Source of the DNA: Desulfocapsa sp.
GTDB taxonomy: Bacteria > Desulfobacterota > Desulfobulbia > Desulfobulbales > Desulfocapsaceae
Direction of reading: 5' to 3'
DNA length: 37,677 nt
Assembly (NCBI GenBank): GCA_013792135.1
Contig: VMSP01000049.1
Coordinates: forward strand, 1 to 37,677
Made by a program: the position numbers and the translations under genes. This document shows positions 1-7,787 of this stretch, piece after piece; the stretch's first letter is position 1; the number at the start of each line of letters is the position of its first letter. Under the pieces are notes generated by a model. The model saw only the letters and a list, made by a program, of their open reading frames with translations, was not told the origin of the DNA and ran no database searches.

Positions 1-34
1 CAATGATACCTTCGCACTGTGGGAGAAATCCCAT
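1..34 (-). CDS. Possible start of a minus-strand gene, cut by the window edge
   Basis: An ATG at 34-32 on the minus strand is preceded by a strong Shine-Dalgarno (AAAGGAGG, about 5 bases away) and opens a frame reading MGFLPQCEGII before the window ends. Eleven codons are too few to assign a family. The SD lies inside an inverted repeat (38-93), so translation may be structurally controlled. The + strand over the same bases is also open in one frame that stops at 58, and the hairpin plus T-run could be a + strand terminator. The minus-strand call is therefore tentative. Confidence 0.3.
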   Translation of the reverse strand, partial: MGFLPQCEGII

Positions 35-37
35 ATT

Positions 38-93
38 GCCCTCCTTTATTATGGTTAGTTTGCCAAAACTATTATTACCATAAAGGGGAGGGC
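38..93. repeat. Imperfect inverted repeat covering an SD
   Basis: The left arm begins GCCCTCC and the right arm ends GGAGGGC. Both continue into TTTAT/ATAAA and GGT/ACC matches around a loop of about 22 bases. On the minus strand the GGAGG of the edge ORF would be paired with CCTCC. On the + strand the hairpin is followed by six Ts (95-100), so it could instead be an intrinsic terminator for a gene entering from the left. The sequence does not decide between these readings. Confidence 0.5.
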
Positions 94-129
94 ATTTTTT
101 ACTCTCACATCGTCAAGGTCTCTCTTTTT

Positions 130-237
130 CTACGCTACCAAGATATTATCAAATTCCAAACCCGCCTGACGTAAAGACCTGCCTACAATTTTCCGCATGG
201 TACTTGAGTCGTCCACCAATAAAACATTATTCCCCAT
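130..237 (-). pseudogene. cheY: Truncated CheY-like response regulator (N-terminal fragment)
   Basis: The 35-codon reading frame starts at ATG 237 with a well-placed GGAGG (about 245-249). It encodes the N-terminus of a CheY-type receiver domain: beta-1 ending VLLVDDSS with the acidic pair that binds Mg2+, then TMRKIVGRSLRQAGLEFD for helix 1. It then stops at TAG (130-132). A full CheY is about 120 residues. The phospho-acceptor aspartate, the conserved Thr/Ser and the Lys are all missing, and neither other frame downstream on this strand resumes a receiver domain before the edge ORF. The fragment cannot be a working receiver. It is most simply a gene broken by a deletion or insertion, with its start signals intact. 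It is divergent from the flagellar operon. Confidence 0.75.
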
Positions 238-400
238 AATAACCTCCAAAAGAAAATTTCTGATAAAATCAATCTCACAATCTTACATTGATAATAATTA
301 TCTTTTTCGTCAATGCTAATAATGAAAATGGATACTAAAATTCTCTCTTCAACACCTTATTCAACAATCCACCGCAAGAAATACCAAAACCTTATAGCCA

Positions 401-416
401 TGGAACAGAATTTGCA
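401..416 (+). promoter_or_regulatory. Sigma-54 promoter candidate for the first flagellar operon
   Basis: TGGAACAGAATTTGCA fits the sigma-54 consensus TGGCACG-N4-TTGCW with exact GG-N10-GC spacing and only two departures in the -24 half. The predicted start near 427 leaves a leader of about 25 bases before the ATG at 452. Early flagellar operons in many Proteobacteria use sigma-54, so the context fits. The matching activator (FlrC/FlbD type) is not in this window. Confidence 0.6.
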
Positions 417-451
417 TCACAAGAAACAAAACTTATTTTATAAAAAATATT

Positions 452-2878
452 ATGAAAAAAAATGTCATTTTCCTTCTTATAATCATTCTGGTAACTATAA
501 CCGGACAGGCATGGTCAAAGCCGGTTATTACGCATATCAGCAAGAGCTACAGCTACAGTAGTGTCCAGCTCTTTTTCTCCTTCACTTCTCCCCCCAGATA
601 CACCATCTACAACAAGGAAAAACGAATAGACCTGACACTTTCTGACACCATTCCCGCCGACAAGCTAGTACTCCCTGAAACCGACGGAAAGATAGTCAAA
701 ATTTTGTCACTAGCAAAAAATAAAACAACCACTATTTCATTCTTTTTCCGTTACCCACCCCAAAAAGTTAATGTGGTTCCAGGGCAAGAAGCAAACAAGT
801 TGACCCTTGACATCCTTCTAGGAAATGAGCTCACGACTACACGCCCATTTTCTGCAGACCGACTGCAAGGCATGTCCGTTTTACAACGCAAGAGCAAGGA
901 CTTATCAAATCCGATTAATGCATCACCTTACCCTGGAAATTGGAAGAAGTTTATAAAAGAGTATGAAACAGAGCTCAAGATTGAACCAGCCGTACAGTTT
1001 TCCATGGTTCCCTTTCCTGCTATCACCCTTCTTCCCCCTGACATGGAAGAAAACATTGCTCTCCTGCCATCTGAAATTATCGAAGGCGCCAGGCTGAAAT
1101 CCTGGAACGACCTGATCCCCTTGATCATTGAACAGCTCAACAATGAAAAAAACCCTGAGAATAAGAAAAAATTGACCCTCACCTATGGTGACATCATTTT
1201 GCGCGCCGGAAACTTTCAAGAAGCATATAAACAATTCTACCTTTTATCGTTACAATATACCACAGAACCTATCAGTATTCTGGCAAAATATCTTCTTTTA
1301 CGCTTGCAGGCAGAATATGCAGACCCCTATCTTGCCGATATTGAGTTAAAAGACCTCGAATCAAGGATGGATAAGAACAACCCGGCACTTCCCTATCTTA
1401 TTCAGACCCAGATAGAGACTGCTCTGGCAAGCAAACAATTTCAACACATGGGCACACTGCTGAAAAGAGATGACGTCTCCTTACCAGCAAGGCTAGCACC
1501 GTTGAAGGCCTTACGTCAGGCAGATTACTGGCTGGCCACAGGCGACTTCATCAAGGCCCATGCCGGCTACCAACTTCTGGAAAAAACTGACATTCTGACC
1601 GAGGAAAACTCCTCACTCAATGGGTACTGCAGTGTCCTCTATCGTCACAAACAATTCAAACAAGCCGCTGACTGCTATGATCGCCTGGCCAAACAATCCT
1701 CAACCAGCAACCAGCAACTTGACATGATCAGTTTCCGCAAGGCCATGGCAAAACTCCATAGTACGTCAGGAGCCACACATGAGTCCGACATGATCAATGA
1801 TTTTGCCCAGATTGAATCTGTCTACCCCAACACTGAGGCTGGAACGAGGGCGGCACTTAAACAGATCGATCTCAAGCTACTGACCTTAAAGAACTGGGAG
1901 AAACCAGCTCTAACATATTATCAGACCCTTGCTGAAACGGCTTCTTCTCGCTCGATCCGAGAAGAAGCGACCTTTAAGGTGGCCCTTGTTTACCACATAC
2001 TTGGTAAGAACACCCAAAGTACGGATCTGCTCATGTCCTTTCTCAGGGATTTCAAGAGTGGCCCCCTGCATGAGACTGCACTTGCCCTGCTTATTGAGAT
2101 CCTGCCGAATATCCTGAAAGAAGATATCAAAAACGGTAAGTACGTTGAGGCCCTGGTCCTGGCCAAACAAAATAGAGATCTGTTCATAAAAAACTGGATC
2201 GACATCAGCCTGCTCATAGACATGGCCGAGGCATACCGACAACTCGGTTTTTTTAATGAGGCTTCCAAAATGTATATCTATCTATTGGATGTCAGTGCCC
2301 AGGAAGACAAGGAACCTTATTACCTTCCCCTGATCAAACTCGCCTATGAGCAGGGAGACTATGAAGTGGTTGAAGAATATGCAGACCAATACGCTTATTA
2401 CTACCCAAATGGCCAGGGTCGTGAGGAAGTCCTCTACCTACGATTGCAGAACCTCATGACTCATAATAAGTACAAAGAGGCTCTCACATTTTTGTCCGGG
2501 AACAACTTCAAGGACAAACGTTTTAAATCTCTCGAGGCAAATCTTTCCTTTCTCCTCAATGACTACGCCAGGACAAAAACCATTCTGGAAGAGATGAAGG
2601 TGACCCCTGCCACTAAACAAACAGATCTTCTTTTTATGCTGGCGGAGAGTGCCTATCAGCTGGGTGACATTCAAAAGGCGGAAGAGCTGTTGATTCCATT
2701 ACAGCAAGACAGCTTACACAAAGACCAGGTAGTATTCAGACTGGCCGAGATTGCGCGAAAAATTGGACAAAAAGAAAGAGCGTTAAAACTTTTCACCCAG
2801 ATTGTCGAAACAGGAGACAACCCTTTGTGGCAGGAATTAGCCAAGAAAGAACTGGCACTCACTGCTTTAACGCAATAA
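452..2878 (+). CDS. Exported AMIN-like/TPR repeat protein heading the flagellar operon
   Basis: The 808-residue product has a clear signal peptide (residues 1 to about 22, hydrophobic core FLLIIILVTI). A beta-rich segment follows (about 24-126) with the look of an AMIN domain, which binds peptidoglycan or secretin-like partners. From about residue 230 to the end are roughly ten helical repeats with TPR-style A/G/Y/A spacing, such as GDIILRAGNFQEAYKQF and AESAYQLGDIQKAEELL. It is therefore probably a periplasmic or envelope-attached scaffold. It lies 72 bases before flgB and directly behind the sigma-54 candidate, which suggests a role in flagellar assembly or wall anchoring. No catalytic motif is visible. 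The SD is weak, but the start fits the signal peptide. Family membership is judged by eye, and the flagellar role is inferred from position. Confidence 0.75.
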   Translation: MKKNVIFLLIIILVTITGQAWSKPVITHISKSYSYSSVQLFFSFTSPPRYTIYNKEKRIDLTLSDTIPADKLVLPETDGKIVKILSLAKNKTTTISFFFRYPPQKVNVVPGQEANKLTLDILLGNELTTTRPFSADRLQGMSVLQRKSKDLSNPINASPYPGNWKKFIKEYETELKIEPAVQFSMVPFPAITLLPPDMEENIALLPSEIIEGARLKSWNDLIPLIIEQLNNEKNPENKKKLTLTYGDIILRAGNFQEAYKQFYLLSLQYTTEPISILAKYLLLRLQAEYADPYLADIELKDLESRMDKNNPALPYLIQTQIETALASKQFQHMGTLLKRDDVSLPARLAPLKALRQADYWLATGDFIKAHAGYQLLEKTDILTEENSSLNGYCSVLYRHKQFKQAADCYDRLAKQSSTSNQQLDMISFRKAMAKLHSTSGATHESDMINDFAQIESVYPNTEAGTRAALKQIDLKLLTLKNWEKPALTYYQTLAETASSRSIREEATFKVALVYHILGKNTQSTDLLMSFLRDFKSGPLHETALALLIEILPNILKEDIKNGKYVEALVLAKQNRDLFIKNWIDISLLIDMAEAYRQLGFFNEASKMYIYLLDVSAQEDKEPYYLPLIKLAYEQGDYEVVEEYADQYAYYYPNGQGREEVLYLRLQNLMTHNKYKEALTFLSGNNFKDKRFKSLEANLSFLLNDYARTKTILEEMKVTPATKQTDLLFMLAESAYQLGDIQKAEELLIPLQQDSLHKDQVVFRLAEIARKIGQKERALKLFTQIVETGDNPLWQELAKKELALTALTQ

Positions 2879-2950
2879 GCACCAAAAAAATCTTGAGAGA
2901 TCAGTCTTTCTCAAAAAATCCAAAACACAGGCACAACGGAGGCGCTCCCA

Positions 2951-3361
2951 ATGGAAAGAATATCTCTCTTTGATTCCAATATTAACCTTTTAAAAAAAAC
3001 TCTGGATCTTCGTTCTGCTAATCAACGGGTTATCGCCTCAAATATTGCCAACGCCGACACCCCGGGCTACGCTCCATCCCATCTGGAGTTTGAGCAGGAA
3101 CTTCAACAGGCAATCCAGGGAAAAGGATCGGCCCATGTCACCCATCCAAACCATATCCCCCTTGGCGCGTCAGATCTGAGCAGTGTTACCGGCACCATTG
3201 TCAAGGATCCCGACACAACAGGAATAGGCGATCAAAACGGCGTCAGCATAGATCGAGAGATGATGGACCTCTCGGAAAACGAGCTCATCTATGAGACTGC
3301 TGCCCAATTATTAAAGAAAAAATTAACCCAGTTAAGCTACGTCATTCAGGGTGGTCAATAA
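2951..3361 (+). CDS. flgB: Flagellar proximal rod protein FlgB
   Basis: The 136-residue product has the usual length for FlgB, one of the proximal rod subunits that connect the MS ring to the distal rod. The N-terminal rod-family motif is present (RSANQRVIASNIANADTPGY), as is a C-terminal helix (ELIYETAAQLLKKKLTQLSYVI) that packs in the axial core. The protein has no signal peptide, as expected for a type III export substrate. The start is set by GGAGG (about 2939-2943) before ATG 2951. flgC follows after 76 bases and fliE after that, the standard flgB-flgC-fliE block. Confidence 0.95.
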   Translation: MERISLFDSNINLLKKTLDLRSANQRVIASNIANADTPGYAPSHLEFEQELQQAIQGKGSAHVTHPNHIPLGASDLSSVTGTIVKDPDTTGIGDQNGVSIDREMMDLSENELIYETAAQLLKKKLTQLSYVIQGGQ

Positions 3362-3437
3362 GTTATCGGGTATAAACAACCAGCGGCCCATTAAAAAACT
3401 ACGTATTTTCTGTTCAAAACCTTAACAAGAGACAATA

Positions 3438-3869
3438 ATGGATATTTTTAATACATTTGACGTGAGTGCCTCAGCTCTTAAGGCTCAAAGGATTCGTCTC
3501 GACACCATCAGTTCCAATCTGGCCAATGTGGAGACGACATCCACCCCTGAGGGTGGACCATATAAGAAAAAGTCCGTTTATTTCCAGAGCCAGTCACTTT
3601 CCTTTAAAGAACAGCTGGATGGAAAGCTCAAAAATAGCATTCAAGGGGTGGAGGTCTCAAAGATTCTGGAAGATCAGGACGAACCACAACTAATCTACAA
3701 TCCGTCCCATCCCGATGCCAGAGAAGATGGTTATGTTGCCATGCCTAATGTGAATGTGTTAAAAGAGATGGTTGACATGACCTCAGCTACCCGGGCCTAC
3801 GAGGCAAACACCACGGTTATTAAATCTGCCAAACGTATGGCATTAAAAGCGCTCGAGATAGGGAGATAA
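3438..3869 (+). CDS. flgC: Flagellar proximal rod protein FlgC
   Basis: The 143-residue rod protein has the FlgC N-terminus (FDVSASALKAQRIRLDTISSN, then LANVETT) and the C-terminal helix NVLKEMVDMTSATRAYEANT that defines FlgC and FlgG-type axial proteins. It forms part of the proximal rod above FliE and is exported by the flagellar type III apparatus. The length is normal. The SD is weak (AAGAGA upstream of ATG 3438). Its stop lies 6 bases before fliE, so the two are almost certainly co-translated. Confidence 0.95.
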   Translation: MDIFNTFDVSASALKAQRIRLDTISSNLANVETTSTPEGGPYKKKSVYFQSQSLSFKEQLDGKLKNSIQGVEVSKILEDQDEPQLIYNPSHPDAREDGYVAMPNVNVLKEMVDMTSATRAYEANTTVIKSAKRMALKALEIGR

Positions 3870-3875
3870 CAGACC

Positions 3876-4172
3876 ATGAGTATCCAGATAACCGGGGCTG
3901 GCGCACCCCTTTCACTGCGACCTGCCGACACCAGCGCTGTCTCCACCGCCAAAAATGGCTTTGCAGACATCATGAAATCCACCATCGACCAAGTGAATCA
4001 GGCTCAAAATAGTGGGGATAAAGCCATTGAGCAACTCAATACCGGCAACGCTGAAAGTCTGCACGAGGTAATGCTTGCCGTTGAAGAAGCAGATATCTCC
4101 CTGAAAATGCTGGTCCAGATGCGGAACAAGGCTCTTGCGGCCTACGAAGAAATAATGAGGATGCAGCTTTAA
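3876..4172 (+). CDS. fliE: Flagellar hook-basal body protein FliE
   Basis: The 98-residue product matches FliE, the adaptor between the FliF MS ring and the proximal rod. The C-terminal signature is present (AESLHEVMLAVEEADISLKM, then LVQMRNKALAAYEEIMRMQL). The N-terminus is variable, as usual. The start at 3876 is preceded by GGGAG about 12 bases upstream. This is the last gene before a 158-base gap that contains a hairpin repeat (4197-4248) and then fliF, so a transcript boundary or processing site may lie here. Confidence 0.93.
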   Translation: MSIQITGAGAPLSLRPADTSAVSTAKNGFADIMKSTIDQVNQAQNSGDKAIEQLNTGNAESLHEVMLAVEEADISLKMLVQMRNKALAAYEEIMRMQL

Positions 4173-4196
4173 TAACAGGGTTGATGCCTGCAGATT

Positions 4197-4248
4197 AGGA
4201 GCCGTTACGAAATAACATGGCCATTTACATCATTTCGTTACGGCTCCT
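4197..4248. repeat. Intergenic hairpin repeat, copy A
   Basis: The 17-base arms AGGAGCCGTTACGAAAT (4197-4213) and ATTTCGTTACGGCTCCT (4232-4248) pair with one mismatch around an 18-base loop. The right arm and the following TTATG are nearly identical to a second copy at 14067-14123, and a decayed third copy lies at 33793-33845. It sits between fliE and fliF. No long T-run follows, so it is not a typical terminator. It could be a REP-like element or an RNA processing or stability hairpin. Confidence 0.75.
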
Positions 4249-4330
4249 TATGCCGCCCCGGGAAATTAAACGGCTATGTTATTTTTTTACAGCGGCTTAA
4301 AGGTTAACGGTCTTTAAAAAGGTTTTTTTC

Positions 4331-5950
4331 ATGGCAAACGAAAACACAACTTCGCCACTCAACAGAGATACTGCTTCGGCAGAACGTCCCGAACGCAAGA
4401 ATCTCCTGACATTGATCAGTGAATGGCCTCTTTCCCGAAAAATAGCTCTCGGGGCCGTTGCCCTCATCTCCATTGCTCTCTTTGCGGTTATCATCATCCA
4501 ATCACAAACAGCCACGCAACAGCTGCTCTATGCCAATCTGGGTGAAGCCGATGCCGGGTCAGTAGTCAACTGGCTCAAAGGACAGAAAATCCCCTACCAG
4601 CTGAAGAATGATGGCAAGAATATCTGGGTCCCTGCCGACAAGCTCTATGAAACCCGCCTGGAGCTGGCCGCCAGCGGCCTGCCATCTGGAGGTGGAGTTG
4701 GTTTTGAGATATTTGACAAACAGAGTTTTGCTCTTACCGATTTTGTCCAGAAGGTGAATTACACCCGAGCACTACAGGGAGAACTCTCCAGAACGATCAC
4801 CTCTCTGGCCCCGGTAGAATCCACCCGCGTCCATCTGGCCCTGCCGGAAAAGCGCCTCTTTGAAAACCAGCAGAAAGCGGCAACCGCCTCAGTTATTGTT
4901 ACCCTTATGGCTGGCAGAACCCTTGATAAAGATCAAGTTCAGGGGATCATCCATCTGGTTGCCGGATCGGTAACCGGTATGAATCCTGAAAATGTCAAGA
5001 TCATCGACGCGTCCGGCAAGGTCTTAAACGGTAACGAAAAAGACAATTCTGACCAGAGTGTCTCACTCGATATGCTTGCCTTCCAGCAGGAAGTTGAGCA
5101 TCGGATGGAGACCCGGGCCCTGGAACTGCTTGACAAGGCCCTGGGAGTAGATAACTCCATGGTCAGGGTAACAGCAACCCTTGATTTTGCCAAAGTGGAA
5201 AAAACCCAGGAACTCTTTGACGCCGATGACCCGGTTATCCGCAGCGAACAAATGCAGCAGGAAGAGAGTGGTGGAAAAACCAGTGGAGGAGTGCCTGGTG
5301 TTGAATCGAACCTCCAGGGCAACACAGCTGACAAAACCAGCAGCACTCCCACTGCCAGCAAAACCTCCCGCACCACCAATTACGAGATCAGCAAAACAAT
5401 CAGTAAAACCGTCACCCCTGTAGGCGGTGTCACCAAACTCTCTGTTTCCATCCTGGTCGCGGATAAAAGCATCCCCGGCAAGGACAAGGAACCGGCCACC
5501 AGCCAGCCACGGACAGAAGAAGAACTGAAATCCCTGGAGACCATGGTTTCAAGCGCTCTTGGACTTGTAAAAGAGCGAGGCGACAGTATCAACATCGTCT
5601 CCTTGCCCTTTACCGAGACACCAAAGGATATTACCATAGTTGAAGCACCACCTGCCAACATGCTGTATCAATACCTCCCTTTTACAAAATATGGTTTGAT
5701 GGCCCTGGGTTCCTTGCTCACCTACTTTCTTCTCATCCGGCCTCTGATCAAAACGATGAAAGGGGAAGTCACCCGGCATAACAAAACCGTGGCCGACTTG
5801 GAGCGGGAACAAGCAACCCCTCCTCCGATCGAGGAAGAACCTTTACCTGAAATCCTGCCTGATGAAATGATCCTGCACTTGCGCAAGGAGATCGCCAGAA
5901 ACCAAGTACCAACAGCCTATATAATCAAGAACTGGATACAGGAAGGATAG
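4331..5950 (+). CDS. fliF: Flagellar MS-ring protein FliF
   Basis: FliF forms the MS ring in the inner membrane, the base on which the C-ring, rod and export gate assemble. The 539-residue product has TM1 at about 38-57 (ALGAVALISIALFAVIIIQS) and a YscJ-like ring-building region (QQLLYANLGEADAGSVVNWL, then ALQGELSRTITSLAPVESTR). A large periplasmic part with a Ser/Thr/Gly-rich stretch follows, then TM2 near 450-470 (YGLMALGSLLTYFLLIRPLI). The cytoplasmic tail ends PTAYIIKNWIQEG, the FliG-binding helix. The length is typical. fliG starts 3 bases after the stop. Confidence 0.96.
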   Translation: MANENTTSPLNRDTASAERPERKNLLTLISEWPLSRKIALGAVALISIALFAVIIIQSQTATQQLLYANLGEADAGSVVNWLKGQKIPYQLKNDGKNIWVPADKLYETRLELAASGLPSGGGVGFEIFDKQSFALTDFVQKVNYTRALQGELSRTITSLAPVESTRVHLALPEKRLFENQQKAATASVIVTLMAGRTLDKDQVQGIIHLVAGSVTGMNPENVKIIDASGKVLNGNEKDNSDQSVSLDMLAFQQEVEHRMETRALELLDKALGVDNSMVRVTATLDFAKVEKTQELFDADDPVIRSEQMQQEESGGKTSGGVPGVESNLQGNTADKTSSTPTASKTSRTTNYEISKTISKTVTPVGGVTKLSVSILVADKSIPGKDKEPATSQPRTEEELKSLETMVSSALGLVKERGDSINIVSLPFTETPKDITIVEAPPANMLYQYLPFTKYGLMALGSLLTYFLLIRPLIKTMKGEVTRHNKTVADLEREQATPPPIEEEPLPEILPDEMILHLRKEIARNQVPTAYIIKNWIQEG

Positions 5951-5953
5951 TTT

Positions 5954-6958
5954 ATGAGTATCAAAACCCTTACCGGAATCAACAAAGCTGCAGTCCTGCT
6001 CATCTGTCTGGGCGAAGATGCCACAGCTAAGATATTTCAAGAGTTGTCCGACGATGAGATCCGCCAGGTGACCCGTACCATGGCCACAATTGACCATATC
6101 CCCGAGCACATAAAGGACAAGGTATTTGCCAGTTATAGTGAGACCCAGCAGGAGCTTGCCGGTCTTTTTGTCAAAGGAGCCGAGTTTGCCAAAAATGCCA
6201 TTGCGGCCTCGGGTTCCGAGGAACGCACCATTGAGCTGATGGAACAGTTCGTCTCCGGCACCGAAACGCGCCCCTTGGAAACCATTGCTCTAATGCACCC
6301 CAAGATGGTTGCCGGACTGCTGGAAAAAGAACATCCCCAAACCGTGGCCCTGATCCTCTCCACCCAGCACGTTGAGCATGCCAGCGAGATCCTTGCCAAT
6401 TTGCCCGAAGAACTCCGGGCAGATGTCATCTACCGAATCGCCAAGATTGAAAAAGTTTCGCCTGAGGTTATTACGCGCATTGAAGATGCCCTGCATCGTG
6501 AGATCGGGCTGGTTGCCGGTAAAGAGCAGAAACAGGTCGGCGGCCTGGATAAGGTTGTAGATCTGCTTGACCATTTGAAAAACAGCATGGACGTGGAAAT
6601 ACTTGAGGACATAGAGCAAACTGATCCGGATATGGCAGAAGAGATCCGCAAGCGCATGTTCACCTTTGAAAATCTGGTGGCACTCGATGGTCGCTCACTG
6701 CAGATGATTCTCCGTGAAGTCAGCAACGACTCTCTGACCCTGGCATTGAAAACGGCTTCTGAAGAGATGAAAGAGAAGATCTTTGCCAATATGTCGTCCC
6801 GCGCCGCAGATATGATCCGGGATGACTTGGAGGCCATGGGCCCGGTACGCCTCTCTGAGGTCGAGACCATGCAGCAGACTATCGTCAAAATCGCCATGAA
6901 ACTCCAAGAGGAAGGTAAATTGGTTATTGGTTCTGGAGGTGGTGATGAGCTTGTCTAA
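5954..6958 (+). CDS. fliG: Flagellar motor switch protein FliG
   Basis: FliG is the C-ring subunit that couples FliF to FliM/FliN and contacts the MotA stator to produce torque. The 334-residue product has the N-terminal FliF-binding domain (LTGINKAAVLLICLGEDATA), the middle EHPQ motif (126-129, inside LLEKEHPQTVALILS), and the C-terminal torque domain with the charged helix around SNDSLTLALKTASEEMKEKI. The SD (AGGA of CAGGAAGG) is in the end of fliF. The 3' end overlaps the likely fliH start by 14 bases, so translation is probably coupled. Confidence 0.96.
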   Translation: MSIKTLTGINKAAVLLICLGEDATAKIFQELSDDEIRQVTRTMATIDHIPEHIKDKVFASYSETQQELAGLFVKGAEFAKNAIAASGSEERTIELMEQFVSGTETRPLETIALMHPKMVAGLLEKEHPQTVALILSTQHVEHASEILANLPEELRADVIYRIAKIEKVSPEVITRIEDALHREIGLVAGKEQKQVGGLDKVVDLLDHLKNSMDVEILEDIEQTDPDMAEEIRKRMFTFENLVALDGRSLQMILREVSNDSLTLALKTASEEMKEKIFANMSSRAADMIRDDLEAMGPVRLSEVETMQQTIVKIAMKLQEEGKLVIGSGGGDELV

Positions 6959-7775
6959 AGTTTACAAGAACTCGGAATCATTTGTGCCGGAACAGATATT
7001 ACCCCGTCAGGAGCATCCTATTGAACCAGTCTGGCAGGAGTTGGATGCCGGGCTCCCTTCTCTGAGCGGACATCAGAAGTCATTTATCCCGGACAAAAAT
7101 GGTGGGTATGAAATAATTTCCGACAAGCACTCCTTAGCACCTCTAACTCCCGAACAACTTTCAGATGAAACGAGCACACTTTCATCTATGCCGCCATCCC
7201 CAGCTGACAAGAACAAGGAAGCCCCCCCGGCCCCGCCCATAGATCTTGAGCCAATCCGTAAAAAGGCATTTGCTCAAGGTGTGCTTGAAGGAAGACGCCA
7301 GTCTGATGAAGATTTTGGAACCTGCGCCCTTACTCTTCGTTCTGCTTGCGATCAGTTGACACATCTCCATGAGACCATCTTACGGAACAATCTTGCTGAA
7401 ATGCACAGCCTGATCATGGAAATCGCCGAGAAGATTATCCGCCACTCAATGCGAGAACAAAGTGACACAATTTTAGCCACCATTGAAGACGCCATTCGCC
7501 TTGCTGTCAAATCAGAAGAATTTCAGATCCGGGTAAATCCCGAAGATCTGGAAATCATCAAGCAAAAGAAAAAAGAACTCATCGAAGAGATCAGCGGCCT
7601 GGACAATATTGTCCTCAAAGCAGACAGCTCCGTTGATCGCGGAGGCTGCCTTCTGGAATCAGTCAACTGCACAGTAGATGCCACAATCAACAGCCAGTTG
7701 CAAGTAATCCAAGAGGCTTTGGAAGCAGAATCTGAATCCACGCCTGTAGCCTCCAGTTATCTTGGAGAGCCATAA
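6945..7775 (+). CDS. fliH: Flagellar assembly protein FliH (export ATPase regulator)
   Basis: FliH binds and restrains the FliI ATPase and links it to the C-ring. The 276-residue product has a Pro/Ser-rich variable N-terminal half. The FliH signature region begins near KKAFAQGVLEGRRQSDEDF, the start of a long helix, and the C-terminal E-subunit-like domain is typical (MEIAEKIIRHSM, then IRVNPEDLEII and SVDRGGCLLES). The start at ATG 6945 was chosen because GGAGG (6935-6939) sits just upstream. A TTG at 6927 is in frame but has no such signal. It overlaps fliG and precedes fliI by 12 bases. Confidence 0.9.
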   Translation: MSLSKVYKNSESFVPEQILPRQEHPIEPVWQELDAGLPSLSGHQKSFIPDKNGGYEIISDKHSLAPLTPEQLSDETSTLSSMPPSPADKNKEAPPAPPIDLEPIRKKAFAQGVLEGRRQSDEDFGTCALTLRSACDQLTHLHETILRNNLAEMHSLIMEIAEKIIRHSMREQSDTILATIEDAIRLAVKSEEFQIRVNPEDLEIIKQKKKELIEEISGLDNIVLKADSSVDRGGCLLESVNCTVDATINSQLQVIQEALEAESESTPVASSYLGEP

Positions 7776-7787
7776 GGTATCTAGGCC

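Noticed and set aside
313-561. 82-codon + strand reading frame across the start of the TPR gene
   Set aside because: It overlaps the signal-peptide start of the TPR gene in another frame, has no SD, and its composition is that of AT-rich leader DNA.
2929-2944. GG-N10-GC sigma-54-like match with GGCAC just before flgB
   Set aside because: The -12 side lacks TT and overlaps the flgB SD, so a transcript would start at or after the start codon.
4258-4275. GG-N10-GC spacing upstream of fliF (around GGAAATTAAACGGC)
   Set aside because: Only the GG and GC dinucleotides fit; the flanking -24 and -12 bases do not match sigma-54.
4939-5379. 146-codon minus-strand frame inside fliF
   Set aside because: It is an antisense shadow of a strongly conserved gene with no SD or recognisable domain; the same holds for the other long antisense frames in the cluster.
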